From NCBI GenBank assembly GCA_041570235.1, contig JBFFWN010000094.1, positions 1 through 12,085 of the forward strand: DNA of 12,085 nt. Reading direction: 5' to 3'. Both the position numbers and the translations under genes were made by a program. Positions 1 through 7,310 of this stretch are shown here, piece after piece; within the stretch, counting starts at the first letter, position 1, and the number at the start of each line of letters is the position of its first letter. The notes under the pieces were generated by a model, which worked only from the letters and a program-made list of their open reading frames with translations, was not told the DNA's origin and made no database searches. The DNA comes from SZUA-36 sp041570235. GTDB taxonomy: Bacteria; Pseudomonadota; Gammaproteobacteria; Xanthomonadales; SZUA-36.

Positions 1-746
1 CAACCGCTGGCGCTGGATATGATTGCTTCAACCCCTGATTCGATTTGCGGCCACCAGCTGTCAATCCTGTTCCTGACATCCTGCAGGCCTTTTGCCCGTT
101 CCGATGTGTGCAGACGCACTGCGCCGCAGCATCCATTGACGGGTTCGGGTACCAGCATGATACCCATTCGGTCCATGACCCTGGCCGCCGCCGCATTGGT
201 TTCCGGCGTCAGGCTGGACTGAGCACAGCCTTCGAGTAACAGCATTTTGCGTTCATGAAAGGTTTTGGGCCGCGCCAGGTTTTTTCCTTTGTTGGGTAGC
301 TGGGTGGTCAGTTTGCGGGGCAGAAATGCCCGGAAAGAACTGGCCAGGTTGACGCCGATCTGCATCAGGCCGGTATTGGGCACCAGGCTTGTCAGGGCCT
401 TGCGCTTGACACTGTCCAGGTCAGCTGAAGATTGCCCTTCCAGCATAAAGCGACCGGTTTCCAGCAGTCGTCCGTATTGGACACCGGAGGGGCAGGTGGT
501 CTCACAGGCCCGGCATAACAGGCAACGGTCAAGATGCGCTCTGGTTTGCCTGTCAGCGGGTTTGCCCTGCAGTAACTGGCTGATCAGGTAAATGCGTCCT
601 CGTGGCCCGTCCGCTTCATGCCCGAGCAACTGGTAGGTCGGGCAGGTGGCGTTACAGAAACCGCAATGCACACATTTTCGAACAATATCCTTCGCTTCCC
701 TGGCCCAGCCCTGATCGGCAATTTTTTTATCGAGGTGTATTTCCAT
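1..746 (-). CDS. glcF: Glycolate oxidase iron-sulfur subunit GlcF (3' end beyond window)
   Basis: GlcF is the iron-sulfur subunit of the glycolate oxidase complex (GlcDEF), which oxidises glycolate to glyoxylate and passes electrons towards the respiratory chain. The 248 visible residues contain two ferredoxin-type 4Fe-4S motifs, C25-x2-C28-x2-C31-x3-C35-P and C75-x2-C78-x2-C81-x3-C85-P, followed by the first cysteine-rich CCG domain (LEGCAQ near 172, CCGAV at 206-210). I recall closely matching stretches in E. coli GlcF (CVHCGFC, CPTYQLLG, DGPRGRIYLI, HLDRCL). E. coli GlcF is about 407 residues, so roughly 160 C-terminal residues, including the second CCG motif, lie outside the window. The ATG at 746 is four bases after the glcE stop, consistent with translational coupling as the third gene of glcDEF. 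The reading frame is open to the window edge. Identification is very secure. Confidence 0.96.
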   Translation of the reverse strand, partial: MEIHLDKKIADQGWAREAKDIVRKCVHCGFCNATCPTYQLLGHEADGPRGRIYLISQLLQGKPADRQTRAHLDRCLLCRACETTCPSGVQYGRLLETGRFMLEGQSSADLDSVKRKALTSLVPNTGLMQIGVNLASSFRAFLPRKLTTQLPNKGKNLARPKTFHERKMLLLEGCAQSSLTPETNAAAARVMDRMGIMLVPEPVNGCCGAVRLHTSERAKGLQDVRNRIDSWWPQIESGVEAIISSASG

Positions 747-750
747 GGCT

Positions 751-1809
751 TCAGAGTTCGCGATACAGACGACCGGGGTTCAGTATACCGGCAGGGTCCA
801 GGGCAGCCTTGAATTTCTGGTTGAAAACCAGTTGTTCCCTGCTCAAGGGATGAAACGTGTCCACGGTCGAATCTCTGCTATAGCACTCGGCATGACCACC
901 CAATGCTGTGGCCCGGGCCCGGATGATATCGGGGGGTTGGTCGGTTTTCAGCCAGCGCTGCGCGCCACCCCAATCAAGCAATTGTGGTTGACCGTCGTGT
1001 ACGGGGCCGCTCATTGGAGGCACGCTGATGCGCCAAAGGCGACCGGGTTGCTGGAAAAAGTCGAGCTGCAGGTTGTTCAGGGCCCGCCAGTATTGTTCAT
1101 CCTCCAACCACTCACCTCCGATCAGTGTTCTACCGTGCTCCATGCTGGCAGCAGATCCTGACAATCTTATGCGGATAATATGTCCATCCCAGGTCGCGGC
1201 GCTGATGGATTGTGTCCTGCTTGACCAGTGGTTGATTTTTTCCAGTGCAGTTTGCTCTTCCTTTTCCTCGTGCAGCAGGGTTTTTTCCTGTTCCGGCAGG
1301 GGTAAGAGCCTCAGGGAAACGGTCAGTAATACGCCGAGGGTTCCCATGGATCGGGCCATCGGCCGAAAAAGGTCAAAGCCGGCTACGTTCTTAATGACTT
1401 TTCCGCCAGTGGTGATGATTTCACCCTTGCCGTTAACAAATTTTGCGCCGAGCATGAAGTCCCTCGCAGCGCCCGCAAAGGCCCGTCTTGGCCCCGCAAG
1501 TCCTGCAGCCACGGCACCACCGAGGGTTGCACCGTCTTGCACAAAAGGTGGCTCAAAACCCAGCATTTGCCGGTTTTTCAGCAGTTCATCTTCTATCGAC
1601 TCAAGCCTTGTGCCGCACCTGGCTACCAGCACCAGTTCAGCGGGGTCATAATCGATGATCCCCCTGTGCCCGGTAACATCCAGCGGGTCGCCACCCGGAT
1701 ACTCGGGTCCGAGGAAGGACTTGGTGCCGCCTGCGTGGATATTCAACGGTGTTTTTGCCCGGTAAGCGGATGCTACCCTGGATGCGATTTCGGCGGATTT
1801 ATCAGCCAT
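751..1809 (-). CDS. glcE: Glycolate oxidase FAD-binding subunit GlcE
   Basis: GlcE is the second flavin-type subunit of glycolate oxidase and carries an FAD_binding_4 (PCMH/VAO-type) domain. It is 352 residues, against about 350 for E. coli GlcE. N-terminal landmarks are KTPLNIHAGGTKSFLG, HRGIIDYDPAEL and the flavin-binding stretch GATLGGAVAAGLAGPRRAFA, followed by GKVIKNVAGFDL. The C-terminal part keeps the GlcE hallmarks LWRIS, LDWGGAQRWL, GGHAE and the terminal LNPGRLY. All of these have counterparts in the E. coli protein. Its ATG (1809-1807) overlaps the glcD stop by one base (TGATG), and glcF starts four bases after its stop, so the three subunits are almost certainly made from one message by coupled translation. 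No frameshift or missing block was seen. Confidence 0.96.
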   Translation of the reverse strand: MADKSAEIASRVASAYRAKTPLNIHAGGTKSFLGPEYPGGDPLDVTGHRGIIDYDPAELVLVARCGTRLESIEDELLKNRQMLGFEPPFVQDGATLGGAVAAGLAGPRRAFAGAARDFMLGAKFVNGKGEIITTGGKVIKNVAGFDLFRPMARSMGTLGVLLTVSLRLLPLPEQEKTLLHEEKEEQTALEKINHWSSRTQSISAATWDGHIIRIRLSGSAASMEHGRTLIGGEWLEDEQYWRALNNLQLDFFQQPGRLWRISVPPMSGPVHDGQPQLLDWGGAQRWLKTDQPPDIIRARATALGGHAECYSRDSTVDTFHPLSREQLVFNQKFKAALDPAGILNPGRLYREL

Positions 1810-3278
1810 CAGAAACGCTCCAGTTCGGGGTGGGGAAGTTCGCCATTATGTACATGCATGGCATTAAATTCTGCGCAACGTGCCAGGCTGGGTATAGCCT
1901 TGTCAGGATTCAGCAGGCCGTTGGCATCAAAGGCTTTACGCACCTGCAGAAACTGAGCGATTGAAGCCTCGTCAAATTGCACGCACATGCGGTCAATTTT
2001 TTCCACTCCCACGCCATGTTCACCGGTAATGGTGCCGCCAACCGCCACGCAAAGATCGAGGATTTCACCGCCAAAATTCTCGGCCCGCTCGAGTTCACCC
2101 GCCTTGTTGGCGTCGTACATGATCAGCGGGTGCAAATTGCCGTCACCTGCATGAAAAACATTGGCAACCCGTAAGCCGTACTTCTCGGATAGCTGCGTGA
2201 TGCGGGTAAGCACGGGCCCCAGCATTTTTCGCGGTATGGTGCCATCCATGCAGTAATAGTCGGGTGAGATTCGTCCCATGGCGGGAAAGGCATTTTTTCG
2301 GCCAGACCAGAATCTTTGTGCTTCACTTTCATTCCCGGCCAGCCGGATCTCCGTGGCTCCAGCGGCAGCCAGAATTTCCCTGACCTTAGCCACTTGAGAA
2401 AGGACTTCCTGTTCGCAACCGTCAAGCTCGCATAACAGGATGGCGCTGGCGTCCGTTGGGTATCCCGCATGCACAAAATCTTCCGCCGCCTGGATGGCGG
2501 CTCCGTCCATCATCTCAAACCCACCCGGAATGATGCCGTTGGCGATGACGCTGGCGACAGCGTTTCCAGCTGCCTCGACCTGGTCGAAAGCTGCCATCAA
2601 AACCCTGGCGGTTTCAGGCCGCGGCAGCAGCTTGACCACCACTTCAACCACCAGGCCCAACATGCCTTCCGAACCCATCATCAACGCCAGCAGGTCGTAG
2701 CCGGGAGCATCGGGGGCATGACTACCCAAGGTGGTGATTTCCCCATCCATGGTCACCAGTTTAACTTGCAGAATATTGTGCACGGTCAGGCCATACTTCA
2801 GGCAGTGCACTCCGCCGGCATTTTCGGCTACATTGCCACCGATGGTGCACGCGATCTGTGAAGAGGGGTCAGGTGCGTAATACAAACCATGCTTTTGCAC
2901 AGCCTGCGATATGGCAAGGTTCCTGACGCCCGGCTGCACCTTGGCAGTGCGGTTGACAGGATCAACATGCAGGATTTTATTTAGCCTTGCAGTTGAAAGC
3001 AGCACGCCGTTTTCGTGTGGCATAGCACCGCCACACAGGCTGGTTCCTGCTCCCCGCGGCACAATAGGCGTGGCGGTTTGCTGACAGATCTTAATGATCA
3101 ACTGTATTTGCTGAACGGTTTCGGGAAGCAACACCAGTCGCGGCATTTGCCGGTAGGCGCTGAGTCCGTCACACTCGTAGGGTTTCATGGAAACGGGATC
3201 AGAAACAATACAGTGTTCCGGCAGCACTGCCTGGAATTTTGCGATCAGCGGATCGTTTGTGGATCCCGGGTTTGGCAT
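1809..3278 (-). CDS. glcD: Glycolate oxidase FAD-linked catalytic subunit GlcD
   Basis: GlcD is the FAD-linked oxidase subunit of glycolate oxidase and the likely catalytic site for glycolate to glyoxylate. Near-identical stretches to E. coli GlcD (499 residues) run throughout: YECDGLSAYR, VQPGVRNLAISQAV, YYAPDPSSQIACTIGGNVAE, AGGVHCLKYGLTVHN, GSEGMLGLVVEV, AFPAMGRISPDYYCMDGTIP, VANVFHAGDGNLHPLI, GTITGEHGVG and the terminal PELERF. The N half is the FAD_binding_4 domain; the C half is the FAD-oxidase C domain with the conserved HAGDGNLHP. Two starts are possible. ATG 3278 (489 residues) has AGGA six bases upstream, whereas ATG 3305 (498 residues) has no clear Shine-Dalgarno, so I prefer 3278. 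It is first in glcDEF and overlaps glcE by one base. No GlcC-type regulator lies next to it; the divergent neighbour is an envelope enzyme. Confidence 0.96.
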   Translation of the reverse strand: MPNPGSTNDPLIAKFQAVLPEHCIVSDPVSMKPYECDGLSAYRQMPRLVLLPETVQQIQLIIKICQQTATPIVPRGAGTSLCGGAMPHENGVLLSTARLNKILHVDPVNRTAKVQPGVRNLAISQAVQKHGLYYAPDPSSQIACTIGGNVAENAGGVHCLKYGLTVHNILQVKLVTMDGEITTLGSHAPDAPGYDLLALMMGSEGMLGLVVEVVVKLLPRPETARVLMAAFDQVEAAGNAVASVIANGIIPGGFEMMDGAAIQAAEDFVHAGYPTDASAILLCELDGCEQEVLSQVAKVREILAAAGATEIRLAGNESEAQRFWSGRKNAFPAMGRISPDYYCMDGTIPRKMLGPVLTRITQLSEKYGLRVANVFHAGDGNLHPLIMYDANKAGELERAENFGGEILDLCVAVGGTITGEHGVGVEKIDRMCVQFDEASIAQFLQVRKAFDANGLLNPDKAIPSLARCAEFNAMHVHNGELPHPELERF

Positions 3279-3305
3279 GGTCAATCCTGTCGGTCGAGGT
3301 GTCAT

Positions 3306-3413
3306 CGTGAGTTACGGGTACAGGCCAATGTTACTCGAAAAGCCCGTCAAGGTAACGGTGGTTGAGGATATTGCGTTTATCGCCGCTACATTGTTGTGGC
3401 ATGATAGGCGCAA
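3306..3413. promoter_or_regulatory. Divergent intergenic region glcD / glycerophosphotransferase-like gene
   Basis: This short gap of about 110 bases separates the minus-strand glycolate operon from the plus-strand envelope block, so it probably carries the promoters of both. I could not pick out a convincing -35/-10 pair on either strand. A TTGACG on the minus strand (3350-3345) lacks a good -10 at the right distance. The assignment as regulatory rests on gene geometry only. Confidence 0.35.
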
Positions 3414-4505
3414 ATGGCTCAGAGGTTTGGCGAGGGGTGTGGTTTTGATGGAAGACATCGGAGAAAAAGTCTGAAACGTTACCTTTTCTATGTTGAAGAG
3501 AACTACTGCTACGGTATCCTTCGCCCGATTCAGAAAGTGATCAGGGAACGGGGCGATGAGGCAGCATGGTTGCCTGTCGACAGTGATTTTGATACCAGCT
3601 ATTTCGACAGCGATGAAAAGGTTTTCGACCATGTCAGCCAGGCCATTGCCTGGAACCCCTGCGCTGTGCTCGCCCCCGGTAATTTTGTACCTGATTTCAT
3701 TCCCGGTATTAAAGTGATGGTGACCCATGGGCTGGTTTCTGAAAAGCGTCGCAAAAAAGACGGGGTTTTGCATCACTTTATCGAACGTGGTTTATTTGAC
3801 CTGTACATCGGTCACGGCCCCAGCTCAACGCCGGTCTGGCGGCAGATGGCGGAAAAAGCGGGGTATTTTGATGTCGCAGAATGCGGTTGGTCAAAACTGG
3901 ACCCGTTGTTCGACGGCAGTATCAGCGCAAAGCGCTTCGATCGGCCCGTGGTGTTTTTTGCCTCGACTTTCTCACCGCGTTTGACCGCAGCGCCTCAGTT
4001 GGTCGATGTTGTACGCGCTTTGCTGACTGAAAAGGACTGGCACTGGCAGATTCAGTTTCATCCCAAAATGCCGGCCGAGGTTACCGACCAATATCGCGCC
4101 ATGAGCTGTGAAAAGCTGGAGGTCATTGAGGGCCCGGACACGTTGCCCTTATTGTTGAATGCCGACGTTATGCTGTGTGACACATCATCGATTATTTCCG
4201 AGTTCTCACTGCTTCAGAAACCAGTGGTGACCTACAGGAACCAATCACCAAAACCGTTCATGATCAATATTACTTCAAAGCAGGAGATCGGTCCGGCCAT
4301 TGAGCGTGCCCTGACACGTCCGGCGGATGTTATGGCTGCCATTGAAGAGCATTCAAAACAGGCCCATCCCTACACGGATGGGCGCAGCAGTGAGCGGCTT
4401 CTGGATGCGGTGGATAAACTGGTTGAAAAGGGTCTTGGTCATCTCAAGCCAAAGCCCCGTAACCTGATCAGGCATATTAAGATGCGCAAACAATTGCGCT
4501 ATTGA
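3414..4505 (+). CDS. CDP-glycerol:poly(glycerophosphate) glycerophosphotransferase-like protein
   Basis: This resembles the TagB/TagF-like Glyphos_transf family (GT-B fold), which transfers glycerophosphate or related groups from CDP-activated donors to surface polymers. In a Gram-negative cell it would act at the inner membrane on LPS, O-antigen or capsule. Family-type signatures, numbered from ATG 3414, are THG at 104-106, GHG at 133-135, FHPKMP at 215-220 and CDTSSIISEF at 255-264 followed by KPVVTY. The true start is uncertain. ATG 3414 has a weak AGG upstream and gives an unlikely first 19 residues (MAQRFGEGCG...). An in-frame CTG at 3471 has GGAG seven bases upstream and would begin (M)KRYLFYVEENYCYGILRPIQ, which looks like a proper first beta strand and helix (344 residues). 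The full ORF is given here. The family call is fairly sure; the substrate is unknown. Confidence 0.8.
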   Translation: MAQRFGEGCGFDGRHRRKSLKRYLFYVEENYCYGILRPIQKVIRERGDEAAWLPVDSDFDTSYFDSDEKVFDHVSQAIAWNPCAVLAPGNFVPDFIPGIKVMVTHGLVSEKRRKKDGVLHHFIERGLFDLYIGHGPSSTPVWRQMAEKAGYFDVAECGWSKLDPLFDGSISAKRFDRPVVFFASTFSPRLTAAPQLVDVVRALLTEKDWHWQIQFHPKMPAEVTDQYRAMSCEKLEVIEGPDTLPLLLNADVMLCDTSSIISEFSLLQKPVVTYRNQSPKPFMINITSKQEIGPAIERALTRPADVMAAIEEHSKQAHPYTDGRSSERLLDAVDKLVEKGLGHLKPKPRNLIRHIKMRKQLRY

Positions 4506-4640
4506 TCACGGCTATGAGGCCTGTTTGTCGATGCAAAAAAGCCTGGTTTCAATCAGTTGGGCTGGAGAATACGACCAATGCTTTGTATGCTAATTGGTGG
4601 CAATGCTGAAAGTATGGGTTAATCAAATTAAGGAATTCGC
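4506..4640. other. Intergenic gap before ppk2
   Basis: These 135 bases separate the glycerophosphotransferase-like gene from ppk2. I see no strong terminator; a short AGGC...GCCT repeat at about 4517-4544 has a long loop and is unconvincing. There is an AT-rich stretch (TTTGTATGCTAATTGG, 4582-4597) that could hold a -10, but no -35 sits at the usual distance. The gap is long enough for ppk2 and the following GT9 to have their own promoter. Confidence 0.3.
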
Positions 4641-5462
4641 ATGAAAAACAAGAAAATTGACCCTGAGGTTTACACGGCAAAGGGTGTCATCAAGAGCAAG
4701 GTGTATGAGACGGAGCTCGCCCGTCTCCAGGTTGAACTGGTCAAGTTGCAGGCATGGATTAAACACAAGGGGCTGAAGATCGTTGTGATTTTCGAAGGCC
4801 GCGATGCGGCAGGCAAGGGCGGCACCATCAAGCGGATTACCGAGCCGCTCAATCCCCGGACCTGCAGGGTTGCGGCGCTGCCGGCACCCACCGACAGGCA
4901 AAAAACCCAGTGGTATTTTCAACGCTATTCCGCCCACCTGCCCGCCGCTGGTGAGATGGTGCTGATGGACCGCAGTTGGTATAACCGCGCCGGCGTGGAA
5001 AAAGTCATGGGCTTTTGTACACAGGACGAGTACATGGAGTTTCTGCGCTCCTGCCCCGAGTTTGAACGTATGCTGGTGCGCAGTGGCATTATCCTGGTCA
5101 AATACTGGTTTTCTGTCAGCGATAAGGAGCAGGAGAGACGCTTTCAGGCGCGGCTCAAGGAGCCGACCAAACGCTGGAAGCTCAGTCCGATGGACCTCGA
5201 ATCACGTAAAAAGTGGGTGGAGTATTCCAGGGCCAAGGACATGATGTTTGCGCATACCGATATCAAGCAGGCGCCCTGGTACGTGGTGAACTCGGATGTC
5301 AAGAAGCATGCCCGTTTGAATTGCATTTCACATCTGCTCGGCCTGGTTGAATACGAGGATCTGACACCGCAGGAAATCGTGCTGACCGAGCGGCCCGAGT
5401 CTTTTGTTGGCTATGTGCGGCCGCCCATTGAAGACCAGGAGTTTGTACCCGAGGTCTTCTGA
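4641..5462 (+). CDS. ppk2: Polyphosphate kinase 2 family protein (class I-like)
   Basis: PPK2 enzymes move phosphate between inorganic polyphosphate and nucleotides; class I members mainly phosphorylate ADP or GDP using polyphosphate. The protein has 273 residues, a usual single-domain PPK2 length. Walker A is EGRDAAGKGGTIKR (52-65). RVAALPAPTDRQKTQWYFQRY (76-96) is the family-typical segment after it. Walker B is VLMDRSWYNRAGVEKVMGF (107-125). The lid region follows (ERRFQARLKEPTKRWKLSPMD), then SRKKWVEYSRA and APWYVVNSD. The GRDAAGKGG form and DRSWYNRAGVE suggest class I, but the class is inferred from motifs, not from a tree. ATG 4641 has AAGGA six bases upstream. A GT9 gene starts one base after its stop, so the two are likely co-translated. 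It sits between two envelope-polymer genes, an unusual setting discussed in the findings. Confidence 0.93.
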   Translation: MKNKKIDPEVYTAKGVIKSKVYETELARLQVELVKLQAWIKHKGLKIVVIFEGRDAAGKGGTIKRITEPLNPRTCRVAALPAPTDRQKTQWYFQRYSAHLPAAGEMVLMDRSWYNRAGVEKVMGFCTQDEYMEFLRSCPEFERMLVRSGIILVKYWFSVSDKEQERRFQARLKEPTKRWKLSPMDLESRKKWVEYSRAKDMMFAHTDIKQAPWYVVNSDVKKHARLNCISHLLGLVEYEDLTPQEIVLTERPESFVGYVRPPIEDQEFVPEVF

Positions 5463-5463
5463 A

Positions 5464-6489
5464 ATGACAGGTTCACATGAGCCTGGCCTCAAAAAGGTAC
5501 TGGTGATTCGTATTGGCCGGCTTGGAGATACCATTCTTGCAACGCCGGTGATCAGTGTGCTGTTCGACTATTTTGGTGGTCATGTCAGCATCGACTTTGT
5601 CACCAGCACGGGGTCGTCCGCCCGTATCCTGGCCATGGATCAGCGTGTCAACCGTGTTTTTCCGGTGGCTCACAGGAAGTTGCATTGGCGTCTGCACCCC
5701 GAAAAACGCGCGTTGGAGAGGCATTCCCGTAAACACCCCTATGACCTGGTGATCAACCTGGAGTGCGGTAATGAGTGTGACGACTTCATCCGCTTTGTTC
5801 ATCATACGCAGTTCTGCGGCCGTCCGCTGGCGGCGCCCTCGCACCGCGCCGACCGGCACTGCGTGGATACCGAAAAGACCATCTATGCTGATTTTCTTGG
5901 TCCTGAAGTGACCGTTGCCGCTGAAACACGGCTACAGATCAGCCTGGAAGCCACGCCGCTGCCGGTTGAGCATGACCACGAGTTCGTGATTTTGAATCCA
6001 GGTTTTTCAGGCATAGGGCGGGCAGGGTATCGAGGCCACAGGGCATGGCCGCTTGATCATTGGCTGCGCCTGATACATTTGATCAGGGAAAATACCTCCC
6101 TGGCGGTCCTGGTCAATGGGACCATCGAAGAGCAGCAGCTTTTTTCGGGCCTGTTGCAGCAGGATCGTGTTTTTTCGCTGTTTGGAAGCGATTTGCCGGT
6201 TTTGATGTTTGCCTTGACGAAAGCCCGCGCCCTGGTATCGGTGGATACCGGCACCATGCACCTGGCGGCAGCGCTTGGTACGCCCGTGGTAGCACTTTTC
6301 GGGCCGGGTAACCCGAGACTTACCGGCCCTTATGGGCGGCAGGTTTCCCATCGGGTTTTGACTTCAGGCGTGGATTGCCAGCCCTGCGCAAAAACGCCGA
6401 TCGAAAAGAAATGCATTTTTAACCGCTGTATGGATGAGCTTAAAGCCGAAGTTGTTTTCGAAAACCTCCAACAGTTAACAAACACCTGA
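5464..6489 (+). CDS. Glycosyltransferase family 9 (heptosyltransferase-like)
   Basis: This 341-residue protein is of the WaaC/WaaF/WaaQ type (GT9), which adds ADP-heptose or a similar sugar to lipopolysaccharide core at the cytoplasmic face of the inner membrane. Seen in the sequence: KKVLVIRIGRLGDTILATP (10-28), the N-terminal GT-B signature; NLECGNECD (99-106); NPGFSG (178-183); the donor-site block DTGTMHLAAALGTPVVALFGP (261-281, with T where many members have DTGPMH). A four-cysteine C-terminal cluster (C305, C308, C317, C322) is also present and recalls the cysteine cluster of many GT9 proteins. The ATG at 5464 is one base after the ppk2 stop, with GAGG nine bases upstream inside ppk2. 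An upstream in-frame ATG at 5404 would overlap ppk2 by 59 bases and add a non-homologous-looking leader, so it is rejected. The exact acceptor cannot be told. Confidence 0.88.
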   Translation: MTGSHEPGLKKVLVIRIGRLGDTILATPVISVLFDYFGGHVSIDFVTSTGSSARILAMDQRVNRVFPVAHRKLHWRLHPEKRALERHSRKHPYDLVINLECGNECDDFIRFVHHTQFCGRPLAAPSHRADRHCVDTEKTIYADFLGPEVTVAAETRLQISLEATPLPVEHDHEFVILNPGFSGIGRAGYRGHRAWPLDHWLRLIHLIRENTSLAVLVNGTIEEQQLFSGLLQQDRVFSLFGSDLPVLMFALTKARALVSVDTGTMHLAAALGTPVVALFGPGNPRLTGPYGRQVSHRVLTSGVDCQPCAKTPIEKKCIFNRCMDELKAEVVFENLQQLTNT

Positions 6490-6499
6490 GCGACGGCTA

Positions 6500-7306
6500 T
6501 CACCATCTCTTTCGTGGCGAGTAGCTGCTGTCGCTTTCAGGCTTCAATTGCTTTTTGACCGCTCTGGCCTGGTTTTTGCCAAGCAGAATCCTCACCTGGT
6601 AGTAACTCTCTTTCGCCAACATCAGCCAGTCCGGCCTGAACCAGTTCTGCTGGTAGAGGTTTTTGACCGCCGCGACAGAATCGGGTGACCGTTCACTGAT
6701 CTGTGCAGCCAGTTTTTCCGCGGTTTCCAACGGGTCTTCGGAAATGCCTGTGATCAGACCAATTTCCAGCGCGGTCTGTGCGTCGATGACCTCAGCAGTC
6801 ATTGCCAACCTGGTGGCCACATCCCTGGCAAGCAATTCGCGCAGGGCCAGGTTGCCCGCCATATCGGGTATCAGACCCCATTTGCCCTCCATGATCGACA
6901 GGCTGGCGCCAGGGGTGGCATAGCGGAAGTCGCCGCCGAGTGCTATTTGCAGACCTCCGCCCCAGCAACGCCCCTGGATGACCATGATGACCGGCACCGG
7001 TATTTGCCGCCAGTTGTAAGAAACCCTTTGCGCAAGGTTGGCTTTTCCGGGCAGCCATTTGCGCAGTAACGACAAAATGGCGCCTTTACCCTGCATGACC
7101 GATTTGATATCAAGGCCGCTGCAAAAATCCTCACCGGCGCCCTGTACGATGACCGCGCGTATATTTCGGTCTTTCCTGAGTTGACGGGATAGCTTGTCGA
7201 TGGCTTTGAACATGGCCATGTCGAGGGCATTGCGTTTTTGCGGCCGGTTCAGGGTGACATACGCAATGTCATTTTTACTTGCCAGGGTCACGCATGGATT
7301 ATTCAT
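6500..7306 (-). CDS. Enoyl-CoA hydratase/isomerase (crotonase) family protein
   Basis: This 268-residue crotonase-fold protein presumably acts on a fatty-acyl-CoA thioester. The first oxyanion-hole strand is GAGEDFCSGLDI (57-67) and the second is QGRCWGGGLQIALGGDFRYA (111-130). The active-site positions are unusual. Where enoyl-CoA hydratase has its first catalytic Glu (Glu144 in the rat enzyme; Asp in dienoyl-CoA isomerase) there is Gln120. The second Glu is kept as E140, and D148 in GLIPDMAG falls where dienoyl-CoA isomerase has its third acid. So hydratase activity is doubtful, and an isomerase or other crotonase reaction is more likely. The ATG at 7306 lies four bases after the stop of the GST gene, with AGAGG nine bases upstream, so the two are an operon. 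Its stop faces the GT9 stop ten bases away (convergent genes). Confidence 0.88.
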   Translation of the reverse strand: MNNPCVTLASKNDIAYVTLNRPQKRNALDMAMFKAIDKLSRQLRKDRNIRAVIVQGAGEDFCSGLDIKSVMQGKGAILSLLRKWLPGKANLAQRVSYNWRQIPVPVIMVIQGRCWGGGLQIALGGDFRYATPGASLSIMEGKWGLIPDMAGNLALRELLARDVATRLAMTAEVIDAQTALEIGLITGISEDPLETAEKLAAQISERSPDSVAAVKNLYQQNWFRPDWLMLAKESYYQVRILLGKNQARAVKKQLKPESDSSYSPRKRW

Positions 7307-7310
7307 GTTT

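Noticed and set aside
265..591. Long plus-strand open frame opposite glcF (108 codons), and similar frames opposite glcD and glcE.
   Set aside because: The minus strand carries strongly family-matching GlcDEF proteins, and the plus-strand frames show no recognisable motifs or ribosome sites.
3312..3776. A 154-codon minus-strand frame overlapping the glycerophosphotransferase-like gene.
   Set aside because: It covers the conserved start of a recognisable plus-strand protein and has no domain-like sequence of its own.
5404..5463. An upstream in-frame ATG extending the GT9 protein by 20 residues into ppk2.
   Set aside because: The extension (MLAMCGRPLKTRS...) precedes the usual GT9 start and has no ribosome site better than that for ATG 5464.
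6490..6534. GCGAC/GTCGC inverted repeat spanning the convergent gap between the GT9 and crotonase stops, a possible bidirectional terminator.
   Set aside because: Arms are only five bases with a loop of 35 bases, and most of it lies inside the crotonase coding end. There is no T-run on either side.
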